Shown here piece after piece: positions 1-8,860 of a stretch of DNA of 64,000 nucleotides; within the stretch, counting starts at the first letter, position 1, and the number at the start of each line of letters is the position of its first letter. The notes under the pieces were generated by a model, which was given only the letters and a program-made list of their open reading frames with translations, was not told where the DNA came from and did no database searches. Location: contig NZ_FTMA01000006.1 of assembly GCF_900155985.1 (NCBI RefSeq), positions 124,001 to 188,000 of the forward strand, read 5' to 3'. Both the position numbers and the translations under genes were made by a program. This stretch comes from Maribacter ulvicola (GTDB taxonomy: Bacteria; Bacteroidota; Bacteroidia; Flavobacteriales; Flavobacteriaceae).

Positions 1-284
1 TGAAACGTTTTTTTCCACTCCACGCCATGGGGTTTAATGTTGCGCCCATATTTTTCAAAGGCTATTAAATGCGCTATTTCATGAATAAGCGTAATTAAAA
101 AGCTATACTTATTTAAAGAAGCATTAACGGTAATCTGATGATTACCATCTTTTCTTTTTCTGTAATCTCCATGCCTGGTTACCCGCTCATTTACAATTTT
201 CAAATGAACCTGACTATCCTTAATTAGTTCAAAACAAGGACTAACCGCTAACTCTGGCAGGTATTTGGCTAATGTTTGCTGCAT
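1..284 (-). CDS. SprT-like zinc metalloprotease domain protein (partial, C-terminus outside window)
   Basis: Reading the minus strand from the ATG at 284 gives an open frame to the window edge (about 94 residues). It begins MQQTLAKYLPELAVSPC and contains HEIAHL, the HExxH zinc site of SprT-like proteases, followed by a conserved HGVEWKK segment. SprT-like domains in this family bind zinc and are linked to proteolysis of DNA-bound proteins; the bacterial role is poorly defined. The start lies 2 nt after the stop of the upstream SDR gene, so the two are probably co-transcribed. The C-terminal half is missing only because the window ends. Confidence 0.8.
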   Translation of the reverse strand, partial: MQQTLAKYLPELAVSPCFELIKDSQVHLKIVNERVTRHGDYRKRKDGNHQITVNASLNKYSFLITLIHEIAHLIAFEKYGRNIKPHGVEWKKTF

Positions 285-286
285 TA

Positions 287-967
287 CTATGGCGTACTAC
301 TACTAACCTGCAAAATTTTACCGTTATACATTTTGTGTCCTTTCAATGCAAAATCCAATATATATTCTGCCATTTCTTTTGCACTTACAGGGGCTTTATA
401 ACCGGGGAAAGCCTCTTCTAACATTTCTGTTTGTACTGCTCCCAAGGCTAATGCATTAAATGATGGACCAGTTTCTTTAAATTCTTCTGCCAATAATTCT
501 GTTAAGGTAAGTACTGCTCCTTTACTTGAACTGTAAGCCGATAGCCCTGGAAATTTAGCACTACCTTGAATACCTCCCATAGAACTTATAGTTAAAACGT
601 GCCCACTTTTATCCATGAACGGAATAATAAGCCTTGTCATGGCCGCCACACCAAAGACATTAACTTCATATACCGCCTTAAACTCATCTTCAGATAATTC
701 TAGAAATGGCTTATTTATTAGTTTGCCTGCATTATTGATCAGAGCTACAACACTAGCATTTTTATCTTTCAAATAATTGGACAACGTATCCCTATCTTTT
801 GCAGAGGAAACATCAAAAGAAAATGCTTCAATATTATAGTGACCAAGAGTTTTAATCGGTTTTTCATTCCTAGAAAGGGCTAAAACTTTATAACCAGCTT
901 CAGCAAATAATTTACTTAGCTCAAATCCTATTCCCCTACTAGTACCCGTTACAATAATATACTTCAT
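287..967 (-). CDS. SDR-family short-chain oxidoreductase
   Basis: 226 aa, a normal size for a classical short-chain dehydrogenase/reductase. The N-terminal Rossmann fold has the cofactor motif TGTSRGIG near residues 7-14. An NNAG motif lies near residues 77-80 and the catalytic YxxxK is seen as YSSSK near residue 145, with an upstream SS as catalytic serine. It should be a cytoplasmic NAD(P)-dependent oxidoreductase; the substrate cannot be read from sequence. Its ATG overlaps the TAA of the M28 peptidase by one base (TAATG) and the SprT-like gene follows after 2 nt, so the three form one minus-strand operon. Confidence 0.85.
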   Translation of the reverse strand: MKYIIVTGTSRGIGFELSKLFAEAGYKVLALSRNEKPIKTLGHYNIEAFSFDVSSAKDRDTLSNYLKDKNASVVALINNAGKLINKPFLELSEDEFKAVYEVNVFGVAAMTRLIIPFMDKSGHVLTISSMGGIQGSAKFPGLSAYSSSKGAVLTLTELLAEEFKETGPSFNALALGAVQTEMLEEAFPGYKAPVSAKEMAEYILDFALKGHKMYNGKILQVSSSTP

Positions 968-2016
968 TAGTTATACTTTACTTCTTTTACCGGTGCATTA
1001 ATTACACCTTCTAACATCGGCAACGTTTCATTTACTACTGTAGCCATAAATTCATAATCCATTAACGAGGCTTCATCACCTACCTTATGATATTCACCAA
1101 AATTGGTAAAATCAAAAGAACTATAAGTTTGCGAGGGTACATTAAACTCATCATGGAAAGGGGCATTATCCGATCTTCTGAACAAATTAAATTCTTTTGC
1201 CTTTGGAAGAAATCCTGCTAATTTTTTATTGGCGTAACCATTACCTATGTCGGCTAAATTCGACAACTCAAAACCTGTTAAATAAAGACTATGATCTTTA
1301 CCAACCATTGGTACACCAACCATTTCAAAATTCAGCATAACATACAGATCAATGTTTTCATTTTTTAACTTTTTAGCTAAATATTTAGATCCTACCAATC
1401 CTTTTTCCTCTGCCGTAAAAAAGGCAAAAATTATACTTCGTTTGTTGTTTTTATGTTTACCAAAATACTTAGCAAATTCTAAGACAGTGGTTGTACCAGA
1501 TGCATTATCGTTGGCCCCGTTGGCTATTTTATCATCTACGTTTCCGCTAATTATGCCAATATGATCATAATGTGCACCAATTATCACAAACTCATTCTTT
1601 AAGTCCTTATCAGTGCCGGGCAGAAAACCTACTACGTTATACGCCACATCATCACTATAATTTTCTAAAGTATCTCTATATGTTGTAAAATAAGGTTCTA
1701 TGCTACTATTCTCGAATACATTCTCGATATAATCTGCCGCTTTTGAAATTCCTTCACTACCAGTATCCCTTCCTTGCAATTCATCTGACGTCAAGAAAGT
1801 CATGGTTGCTTCAATAGCTTTAGATGATGTGTTGGAAGCTACTTTTGACCGCACTCCTTCTAAACTATTTTCCGTCTGAATATCTTTCGCTTCTGACAAA
1901 ACTGAACCTTTTACTCCTTTTGGATTTGTGGGATTCAAGACAGTTGATTGGTCAACTTTATTACTACCACAACCAACCATTAAACAACAAAGGAGAACTA
2001 CGTATATATATTTCAT
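967..2016 (-). CDS. M28-family metallopeptidase lipoprotein
   Basis: 349 aa. It starts with a lipoprotein signal (hydrophobic stretch then LMVGC), so it is membrane-anchored in the periplasm or outer membrane. The M28 aminopeptidase zinc-site motifs are in order: AHYDH near residue 148, NGANDNASG near 165, TAEEKG near 200, NFEMVG near 228, and a late YHKVGDE histidine near 309. The family removes N-terminal residues from peptides using two zinc ions. Residues about 80-120 form a linker before the peptidase core. It is the first gene of a three-gene operon with SDR and SprT-like genes, which have no obvious functional link. Confidence 0.85.
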   Translation of the reverse strand: MKYIYVVLLCCLMVGCGSNKVDQSTVLNPTNPKGVKGSVLSEAKDIQTENSLEGVRSKVASNTSSKAIEATMTFLTSDELQGRDTGSEGISKAADYIENVFENSSIEPYFTTYRDTLENYSDDVAYNVVGFLPGTDKDLKNEFVIIGAHYDHIGIISGNVDDKIANGANDNASGTTTVLEFAKYFGKHKNNKRSIIFAFFTAEEKGLVGSKYLAKKLKNENIDLYVMLNFEMVGVPMVGKDHSLYLTGFELSNLADIGNGYANKKLAGFLPKAKEFNLFRRSDNAPFHDEFNVPSQTYSSFDFTNFGEYHKVGDEASLMDYEFMATVVNETLPMLEGVINAPVKEVKYN

Positions 2017-2048
2017 AATATCATCATATTTAGAATATAAAGATAAAA

Positions 2049-2076
2049 AAAAGCATCCCGATGAAAGGATGCTTTT
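2049..2076 (-). terminator. Intrinsic terminator after pdhC
   Basis: A 10-bp perfect stem (AAAAGCATCC / GGATGCTTTT) with an 8-nt loop lies 26 nt past the pdhC stop. It is followed on the minus strand by a T-run from the A-tract at 2045-2052. It also separates pdhC from the M28 operon. Confidence 0.8.
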
Positions 2077-2101
2077 CTAATTCTATTTTTAAATCAATTT
2101 T

Positions 2102-3739
2102 CTATGCTAACATAGTAACCGGATTTTCCACAAAATATCTTAATGTCTGAAGGAATTGTGCTCCTACAGCGCCATCAACAGTTCTGTGATCACAAGCTAG
2201 TGTTAGTTTCATTGTATTACCTACAACTATTTCTCCATTTTTAACAACTGGTTTTTCAACAATTGCACCAACGGAAAGAATAGCAGAATTTGGCTGATTG
2301 ATTATACTTGTAAATTCAAGTATACCGAACATGCCTAAGTTAGAAACCGTAAATGTACTACCTTCCATTTCTGACGGAGCAATTTTTTTATTTCTTGCTT
2401 TTCCTGCCAAATCTTTTACAGCACTACCTATTTGAGTTAACCCTAATAAGTCTGCATGTTTTACAACTGGTACCACTAAACCTTCATCTACAGCAACAGC
2501 CACACCCATATGAATATGTTTATGATGTTTTGTAGTATCTCCGTTCCAAGAAGTATTTACTTGAGGGTGTTTTCTAAGCGCCATAGCACAAGCCTTCAAT
2601 ACCATGTCATTAAATGAAACTTTAGTATCTGGCAAACTATTTATTTGAGCACGTGATGCCTTAGCGTTATCCATATCAACCTCAATCGTAAGGTAGAAAT
2701 GCGGTGCGTTAAATTTAGAATTGCCCAATGCTTTGGCAATTGCCTTACGCATATTAGAGTTCTTAACTTCTTCTGTACCTTCCTCTCCTGATGGTAATGC
2801 CATAGAGACAGGTTGAGAAGCAGTTGCGTTCTCAGTCTTCACACTTGCCGAAGCCGTAGACGCCGCAGCAGCACTAGGTGTATAACTCTCTACATCTTTC
2901 TTTATAATTCTCCCGTTATCACCAGAACCGGAAACTTTCGCCAAATCTATACCCTTATCAGCAGCAATCTTTTTAGCTAATGGGGAAGCAAAAATTCTTT
3001 CCCCATCTGTAACGGATGTAGAAACTTCTTTCTTCTCGGCAGCATCGGTAGTTTTTTCTTCTTTTTTAGCATCTGATGGAGCACTCTTTTTACCGGCACT
3101 AGATCCGCTACTTAACACAGCATCAACATCTGTACCCTCTGGACCTATCACGGCCAAAACAGCATCTACAGGAGAAGATTCACCTTCTTGAATACCTATA
3201 TATAACAATTTACCGGTGTAGAAAGACTCAAATTCCATTGTAGCCTTATCTGTTTCTATCTCCGCAAGAATATCTCCTTCTTCAACGTCATCACCAACTT
3301 TCTTTAACCAACTAGCCACGGTACCTTCTTCCATGGTGTCACTTAAACGAGGCATTTTAACGATTTCAACCCCCTCTGGAATTTCACCTGCACCTTGTCC
3401 TTCATTTTCTGAAGTCTTTTCAGAAGCAGCCTCCTCGTTTACCGGCTCCTCTTCTGACCCAGATGCGTCACCTCCATTGATTAATGCAGAAATATCTTCA
3501 CCATCATCACCAATAATAGCCAATAAACTATCAACAGGAGCTGTGTCACCTTCCGGTATTCCAATATGTAACAAAGTACCTTCATTGAAGGATTCGAATT
3601 CCATTGTTGCCTTATCGGTTTCAATTTCAGCCAATATATCTCCTTCTTCTATTTTATCTCCAACGCTTTTTAACCATTTAGCTACGGTACCCTCTTCCAT
3701 GGTATCGCTTAAACGGGGCATATTTACTACTATAGCCAT
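2102..3739 (-). CDS. pdhC: Pyruvate dehydrogenase E2, dihydrolipoamide acetyltransferase
   Basis: 545 aa. Two N-terminal lipoyl domains, each with the lipoylated-lysine motif ETDKATMEFES (near residues 40 and 163), are joined by acidic/Ala-rich linkers. The E3/E1-binding domain follows (ASPLAKKIAADKGIDL, about 251-285). The C-terminal acetyltransferase core ends with the catalytic DHRTVDG motif. It transfers acetyl groups from E1 to CoA in the pyruvate dehydrogenase complex. It starts 4 nt after the pdhA stop, so the two form an operon. The nearly identical lipoyl repeats are a natural hot spot for recombination or assembly error. Confidence 0.95.
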   Translation of the reverse strand: MAIVVNMPRLSDTMEEGTVAKWLKSVGDKIEEGDILAEIETDKATMEFESFNEGTLLHIGIPEGDTAPVDSLLAIIGDDGEDISALINGGDASGSEEEPVNEEAASEKTSENEGQGAGEIPEGVEIVKMPRLSDTMEEGTVASWLKKVGDDVEEGDILAEIETDKATMEFESFYTGKLLYIGIQEGESSPVDAVLAVIGPEGTDVDAVLSSGSSAGKKSAPSDAKKEEKTTDAAEKKEVSTSVTDGERIFASPLAKKIAADKGIDLAKVSGSGDNGRIIKKDVESYTPSAAAASTASASVKTENATASQPVSMALPSGEEGTEEVKNSNMRKAIAKALGNSKFNAPHFYLTIEVDMDNAKASRAQINSLPDTKVSFNDMVLKACAMALRKHPQVNTSWNGDTTKHHKHIHMGVAVAVDEGLVVPVVKHADLLGLTQIGSAVKDLAGKARNKKIAPSEMEGSTFTVSNLGMFGILEFTSIINQPNSAILSVGAIVEKPVVKNGEIVVGNTMKLTLACDHRTVDGAVGAQFLQTLRYFVENPVTMLA

Positions 3740-3743
3740 CTAA

Positions 3744-4742
3744 TTATATTTTATGTTGAACAAATGGAAAATCCTCTTGCTCGTAAACCATATCGTATAA
3801 TTGGTTTACTGGTGGATAATCCGATTCTTCTGCAAACTTCTCACATTCTTTAACCATAGACTTGACATTCTTGTCAATATCTTTGATTTCATCGTCAGTT
3901 GCATAATTATTTTCTTTGATTATATCCAAAACCTGAGTTATTGGATCAATCTTTTTGTATTCCTCAACTTCATCTTTAGTTCTGTAATGCTGCGCATCTG
4001 ACATTGAATGGCCTCTATACCTATAGGTTTTCATTTCAAGGAAAGTTGGTCCGCCACCACTACGTGCTCTCTCAATAGCCTTACTCATTTCTTGAGCCAC
4101 CGTAACCGGGTTCATACCGTCAACAGGACCACAAGGCATTTCATAACCTAAACCTAGCTTCCAAATTTCTGTAGAAAAAGATGTTCTTTCTACTGAAGTT
4201 CCCATAGCATAACCATTATTCTCACAAATGAAAACTACCGGTAACTGCCATAACATAGCTAAATTGAAAGTCTCATGTAAAGATCCTTGCCTCACGGCAC
4301 CATCACCCATATAACATAAGGTAACATTATCTCTACCTGCATACTTATCACCAAAAGCCATACCTGCACCTAAAGGAATTTGCCCTCCAACGATACCGTG
4401 ACCACCATGAAAGCGGTGCTCCTTTGAAAAGATATGCATAGACCCTCCCATACCTTTAGAAGTACCGGTTACCTTACCATAAAGTTCTGCCATAACCATT
4501 TTAGGGTCAACACCCATACCAATTGGCTGAACATGATTTCTATAGGCAGTTATCATACGGTCTTTGGTTAGATCCATTGCATGTAGAGCACCAGCCAAAA
4601 CAGCTTCTTGCCCATTATACAAATGTAAAAATCCTCTTACCTTTTGCTGAATGTACACAGCAGCCAATTTATCCTCAAATTTTCTCCAAAACAGCATGTC
4701 TGCATACCATTTCAAATACGTTTCCTTGGTGATTTTTTTCAT
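3744..4742 (-). CDS. pdhA: Pyruvate dehydrogenase E1 component, alpha subunit
   Basis: 332 aa from the ATG at 4742; a TTG one codon upstream is possible but less likely. The thiamine-diphosphate motif runs from GDGAVRQG to ENNGYAMGTS (about residues 149-182). The phosphorylation-loop-like segment RYRGHSMSDAQHYR (about 242-255) is typical of E1-alpha. With E1-beta, encoded elsewhere, it decarboxylates pyruvate and loads acetyl onto the E2 encoded next door. A CAAAAATA (TATTTTTG on the coding strand) at 4813-4820 could be its -7 box, but no good -33 element was found. Confidence 0.95.
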   Translation of the reverse strand: MKKITKETYLKWYADMLFWRKFEDKLAAVYIQQKVRGFLHLYNGQEAVLAGALHAMDLTKDRMITAYRNHVQPIGMGVDPKMVMAELYGKVTGTSKGMGGSMHIFSKEHRFHGGHGIVGGQIPLGAGMAFGDKYAGRDNVTLCYMGDGAVRQGSLHETFNLAMLWQLPVVFICENNGYAMGTSVERTSFSTEIWKLGLGYEMPCGPVDGMNPVTVAQEMSKAIERARSGGGPTFLEMKTYRYRGHSMSDAQHYRTKDEVEEYKKIDPITQVLDIIKENNYATDDEIKDIDKNVKSMVKECEKFAEESDYPPVNQLYDMVYEQEDFPFVQHKI

Positions 4743-4927
4743 CAATTTTAACTAAAGGTTTAAAATTCTTTATTGATAACAGAGGTCATATGACCTAAGT
4801 ATCCAAGAAGAGCAAAAATACACATATAAATGAATCGATAAAAATAATAGAAGCAAATCCATTCAGAAATTATATGCGTAACAAATAAAGCACATAACAT
4901 GCTTATTTACAATACTTTTCACAGGTT

Positions 4928-5419
4928 TTATGAGTTAAGATAGCTACTATTAAAGCCTAGCGGCAATAAATCTGCAAGAGAATTGCATTCTATAACCCTA
5001 CCTGTTTCACCCATTAACAGTATTTTAATAGGTTCTTGCTGCCTAAACTCATACTCTGAAATTGCTTGTCTACAATTACCACAGGGAGCTGCAGGCTCAC
5101 TAACTTCATGATTTAAGGAGGCTGCAGTAATTGCAATTGCCTTTATTTTAATTCCGGGATATTTAGCACCTGCATAAAAGACCGCTACCCTTTCTGCACA
5201 AAGACCTGAAGGATAAGAAGCATTTTCTTGATTGTTTCCCTCAATAATTTCTCCGCTCTCCAACAAAACCGAAGCTCCAACATTAAAACTCGAATAGGGA
5301 GCATATGCTCTCTTTCTAGCATTTACAGCTGCTAACATTAGATTTTGGTCTTCTTTTATTAGTTCATTGAATGTGTCATACACCTTAATATCAAAGCTAA
5401 TTTTCTTTTGGCTAACCAT
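4928..5419 (-). CDS. cdd: Cytidine deaminase
   Basis: 163 aa, near the size of the homotetrameric cytidine deaminases with some N-terminal extension. The zinc/catalytic motifs are present: CAER (Cys plus catalytic Glu, about residue 86) and PCGNCRQ (two zinc cysteines, about 122-128). It deaminates cytidine and deoxycytidine in pyrimidine salvage. It sits between porV and pdhA on the same strand but has its own promoter-like box just upstream, so it is probably a separate unit. Confidence 0.92.
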   Translation of the reverse strand: MVSQKKISFDIKVYDTFNELIKEDQNLMLAAVNARKRAYAPYSSFNVGASVLLESGEIIEGNNQENASYPSGLCAERVAVFYAGAKYPGIKIKAIAITAASLNHEVSEPAAPCGNCRQAISEYEFRQQEPIKILLMGETGRVIECNSLADLLPLGFNSSYLNS

Positions 5420-5442
5420 ATTTATTTTTGTTTTTCAATCTA

Positions 5443-5450
5443 CAAATATA
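5443..5450 (-). promoter_or_regulatory. Putative -7 promoter box of cdd
   Basis: The minus strand reads TATATTTG, a perfect match to the Bacteroidota TAnnTTTG box, 24 nt before the cdd ATG. No convincing -33 TTTG at the right distance was seen. The 5' leader would be short, about 17 nt. Confidence 0.5.
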
Positions 5451-5492
5451 TACCTGACATCAATAATAATTGAATATTAAAGATTAGTGCAT

Positions 5493-5521
5493 AAAAAAAC
5501 CTGCTTGAAGCAGGTTTTTTT
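5493..5521 (-). terminator. Intrinsic terminator after porV
   Basis: CCTGCT / AGCAGG stem with a 3-nt loop, flanked by A7 and T8 so that it works in either direction. It lies 20 nt past the porV stop. Confidence 0.85.
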
Positions 5522-5540
5522 TATTTATAAATTTTACACT

Positions 5541-6689
5541 TTAATCGTTATAAAATTCTTCTCCCAAATTAAAAGTTAGAGAAAAACGAAGTGTATTTTC
5601 TAATGGGTTTCTTACTTGTGAGGTTGAGAATAAATAAGATAAATCTACTTGGGCAGCCTTAAATTTAAATCCTGCACCCAAAGTAAAGAACTTTCTAGAT
5701 CCTTTTTCTTCGCTTTCATTAAAATAACCGGTTCTGACCATAAAAACGTCTTGATACACATACTCTGCACCTAAAGCCCATGTAAATTCTTTTAACTCTT
5801 CACTAAAACCATCTGGAGCATCTGAAAACGAATTAAAAATACCACTAAAACCGCTTTCATTCTGATAGATATCATTATCCGCAGCATCAATCTCACCATC
5901 ACCATTAAAATCTTGAGGTGTTGGTACTAATAACTTAGTGAATTCTGTTGTTATGCCTATTACATTGTCTTGATCTAAAATAAAATCAAAACCACCACCT
6001 ACACTCAATTTACTGGGCAAAAAATTCTCTTGACCTCCTTCATCATATTGAATTTTACCGCCAATATTAGAAAAATTAAAACCACCCCTCCATCTACCGT
6101 CAAAATTATTATACGCTATTTCTCTAGACCTATAATAACCGGCAACATCTACCGCGAATGAACTTGCCGCTTGAGAATCTTCTGATCCGTTCTGTGGCAA
6201 TTTTAAATTAGACCTAATATATCTACCCCCAACTGCCATAGAGAAAGTTGGGCTCAACTTTAATGAATATGAACCATCTAAAGCCAATTCGTTTGGTTTT
6301 GCTATGGTTCCCGGGTCATTTGCAAATTGGCGTAATTCAATTTCGCCCAATGTAAAATACCGTAAACTAGCCGCAAAAGCGCTTTGTTCATTTAATTTAT
6401 TATAAAAACTGGCGTTTAACAAAGAGATATCAGTGATTATACTCTCTAAATAAGGAGTATAACTTACCCCTATACCCATTTTCCGTTCTGCAAAAGCGAA
6501 TTTCGCTGGGTTCCATTGTTGAGAAAAAGCATCTGTAGACGTTGCTACACCCATATCTCCCATACCCGCTGATCTTGCATCTGCTGCAATGGTTAAAAAA
6601 GGTACCGCAGTGGTAATTACACGTTGATCGTCTTGCGCAAATACCTTACCGATCATCAATACAAAGAAAATTAATGCAATTTTTCTCAT
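5541..6689 (-). CDS. porV: Type IX secretion outer-membrane protein PorV (LptO)
   Basis: 382 aa with a cleavable signal peptide (MRKIALIFFVLMIGKVFAQ) and a predicted FadL-like beta-barrel. The DARSAGMGDMGVATSTDAFS segment near residues 36-55 is characteristic of PorV/PorQ proteins. PorV shuttles T9SS cargo from the translocon to the PorU attachment complex at the cell surface. It ends in the barrel-like NTLRFSLTFNLG. It is divergent from gldJ. In Flavobacterium johnsoniae porU lies between porV and gldJ; here no porU is present. Confidence 0.9.
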   Translation of the reverse strand: MRKIALIFFVLMIGKVFAQDDQRVITTAVPFLTIAADARSAGMGDMGVATSTDAFSQQWNPAKFAFAERKMGIGVSYTPYLESIITDISLLNASFYNKLNEQSAFAASLRYFTLGEIELRQFANDPGTIAKPNELALDGSYSLKLSPTFSMAVGGRYIRSNLKLPQNGSEDSQAASSFAVDVAGYYRSREIAYNNFDGRWRGGFNFSNIGGKIQYDEGGQENFLPSKLSVGGGFDFILDQDNVIGITTEFTKLLVPTPQDFNGDGEIDAADNDIYQNESGFSGIFNSFSDAPDGFSEELKEFTWALGAEYVYQDVFMVRTGYFNESEEKGSRKFFTLGAGFKFKAAQVDLSYLFSTSQVRNPLENTLRFSLTFNLGEEFYND

Positions 6690-7130
6690 CTTAGATTGTT
6701 CTTTAAATTTAAAAGTCGAAATATAACGATATAGATATTTCCCATTCTAATATTTTACATGTAAACGCACATTTTCCCGTTATCTTGCATGATTGTTAAG
6801 TTTTTTATAAGATTTTATTTTTGAAGTATAATTCTTACCCAACCTGTTCTTAGATCAGCCTCATTTTTTTACAACTTTTATAACTTTCTAAAAGAATTAT
6901 TAAAAACCATACTAATTAAATGATTCAAGCGTTTACCTATTTAAGCGAGTCTAAATTTATTAACAGTTCGTTTTGAGATTTTTAAAATTATTTTTAATTG
7001 TAAAATAATCTTATAAAAACATCGTTCTATTGAGCGAAAGTGACAAACAAATTAAAAAGAAATTATAGTATCACATTTATATAGTAACCAAACTACTATT
7101 GAATATTACAATTGAACTCAAGTCCTAATT
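6690..7130. other. Divergent porV/gldJ intergenic region
   Basis: 441 nt of AT-rich sequence between divergent porV and gldJ. It must hold both promoters. I see no coding remnant and no porU fragment. No clear TAnnTTTG box was identified. Confidence 0.6.
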
Positions 7131-8798
7131 ATGAAAAAACATTTAATAAAAGTTGTACTCTCATGCACGGTTATAGTAGGAGGTTTATCAATGAACAGCT
7201 GTTCTAAATCTTCCTCTTCTAAAAATACGTCTAGAGCTACAGGCTGGAAGATAAATGCCAAGGAAGGCGGTTTTCAATATAACACCGATTTTAAAGAGCA
7301 AGAGACCGCTCCAGGGTTGGTATTTGTTGAAGGCGGTACATTTACAAAAGGTAAAGTACAAGATGATGTAATGCATGATTGGAACAATACCCCAACTTCG
7401 CAACATGTACAGTCTTTTTACATGGATGAAACCGAGGTAACCAATGTAATGTATCTGGAATACCTTGATTATCTAAAAAGTGTTTATCCGCCAGAAAACC
7501 CAAAGTATACAAACATATACGTTGGTGCTTTACCTGATACATTGGTTTGGAGAAACAGATTAGGCTTTAATGAAACCATGACCAACAATTATCTAAGACA
7601 TCCTGCATACGCAGAATATCCTGTAGTTGGCGTTAACTGGATTCAAGCTACGCAATTTGCAGAATGGAGAACCGATCGTGTAAACGAGGTTATGCTAGAA
7701 AGAGAAGGCTATTTATCTGAAGACGCTAAATATCAAGCCACCACAGGTGAAGTTCAGGGCACTTTTAGCACAGAGGCCTATTTAAACAGACCTGAATCTG
7801 TTTACAACGGACAAATTGATTCATTACAAGGTAAAATGAAAAAAGATAGTACAGCTGCTTTTGCAAAAAGAAGTAGCGGTATAATTATGCCTGAATATAG
7901 ATTACCTACGGAAACTGAATGGGAGTACGCCGCTCAGGCACAAGTTGGCCAAAGAGAATACAATAACTACAGAGGTAGAAAAAAATATCCTTGGGAAGGT
8001 GACTATACACGTAATGGACAGCGAGTAGGAAGAGGTGACCAATTAGCCAACTTCAAACAAGGCAAAGGTGATTACGGCGGAATTGCCGGATGGTCTGATG
8101 ATGGTGCAGATATTACCGCACAAGTAATGTCCTACAAGCCCAACGATCTTGGTCTTTATGATATGGCTGGTAACGTAGCTGAATGGGTAGCCGATGTTTA
8201 CCGACCAATTGTTGATGACGAAGTAAGTGATTTCAATTATTATAGAGGTAATATTTATATGAAAACTGCTATCGGTGAAGACGGTAAAGTAAATATCCTT
8301 AGAGATTCTATAGTTTACGATACCCTACCTAACGGAAAAGTAGTTGCAGTAAATTTACCAGGTGAAATTAAAATGGTTCCTGTTGATGAAGAAGAAACGT
8401 ACCTAAGAACAAACTTTTCTTCTAGTGACAACCGAGGATATAGAGATGGAGATGCAGGTTCTTCTAGATTTTATGATAGGTTTAGTGATGATGAAGAAGC
8501 TGATTCAAACAAGAAAATGTACAACTCTCCTAAACATTCGGTAGAAAGAGATTCTTTAGGTAATCTAATTAAAGGTTATGATGCCTCAAACAATAGAACC
8601 ACACTTATTAATGATGAAGTAAGAGTTTACAAAGGTGGCTCTTGGAGAGATAGAGCTTACTGGCTAGATCCTGCTCAAAGAAGATATTTACCACAATATA
8701 TGGCAACAGATTATATTGGCTTTAGATGTGCAATGTCTAGAGTTGGTTCTAAATCTAAAACAAAGAACAAAACGGTTAGAGGAAAAAAAGCAAAATAA
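7131..8798 (+). CDS. gldJ: Gliding motility lipoprotein GldJ (FGE-sulfatase-like fold)
   Basis: 555 aa lipoprotein (GLSMNSC lipobox at residue 24). The body is a formylglycine-generating-enzyme/SUMF1-like fold. Motifs are FVEGGTFTKG (about 65-74), MDETEVTN, RLPTETEWEYAAQA (about 256-269), DMAGNVAEWVADVY, GGSWRDRAYWLDPAQRRY and a final GFRCAM. It lacks evidence of an active FGE cysteine pair and is treated in gliding bacteria as structural. GldJ is needed for gliding and stabilises GldK/T9SS components. The C-terminus is basic (KSKTKNKTVRGKKAK). A terminator follows 20 nt downstream, before murF. Confidence 0.93.
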   Translation: MKKHLIKVVLSCTVIVGGLSMNSCSKSSSSKNTSRATGWKINAKEGGFQYNTDFKEQETAPGLVFVEGGTFTKGKVQDDVMHDWNNTPTSQHVQSFYMDETEVTNVMYLEYLDYLKSVYPPENPKYTNIYVGALPDTLVWRNRLGFNETMTNNYLRHPAYAEYPVVGVNWIQATQFAEWRTDRVNEVMLEREGYLSEDAKYQATTGEVQGTFSTEAYLNRPESVYNGQIDSLQGKMKKDSTAAFAKRSSGIIMPEYRLPTETEWEYAAQAQVGQREYNNYRGRKKYPWEGDYTRNGQRVGRGDQLANFKQGKGDYGGIAGWSDDGADITAQVMSYKPNDLGLYDMAGNVAEWVADVYRPIVDDEVSDFNYYRGNIYMKTAIGEDGKVNILRDSIVYDTLPNGKVVAVNLPGEIKMVPVDEEETYLRTNFSSSDNRGYRDGDAGSSRFYDRFSDDEEADSNKKMYNSPKHSVERDSLGNLIKGYDASNNRTTLINDEVRVYKGGSWRDRAYWLDPAQRRYLPQYMATDYIGFRCAMSRVGSKSKTKNKTVRGKKAK

Positions 8799-8817
8799 AT
8801 TTTCTCCTTACGAAGTT

Positions 8818-8848
8818 AAAAAGCCCTTTTCTTAAAGGGCTTTTTTTT
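8818..8848 (+). terminator. Intrinsic terminator between gldJ and murF
   Basis: 12-bp stem AAAAAGCCCTTT / AAAGGGCTTTTT with loop TCTT and a run of T to 8848. It ends only 12 nt before the murF start. Confidence 0.85.
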
Positions 8849-8860
8849 ATCTTCGATTTT

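Noticed and set aside
3333..3743. 136-aa open frame antisense to the pdhC lipoyl domains
   Set aside because: Arises from the duplicated lipoyl coding repeats; no homology signal of its own.
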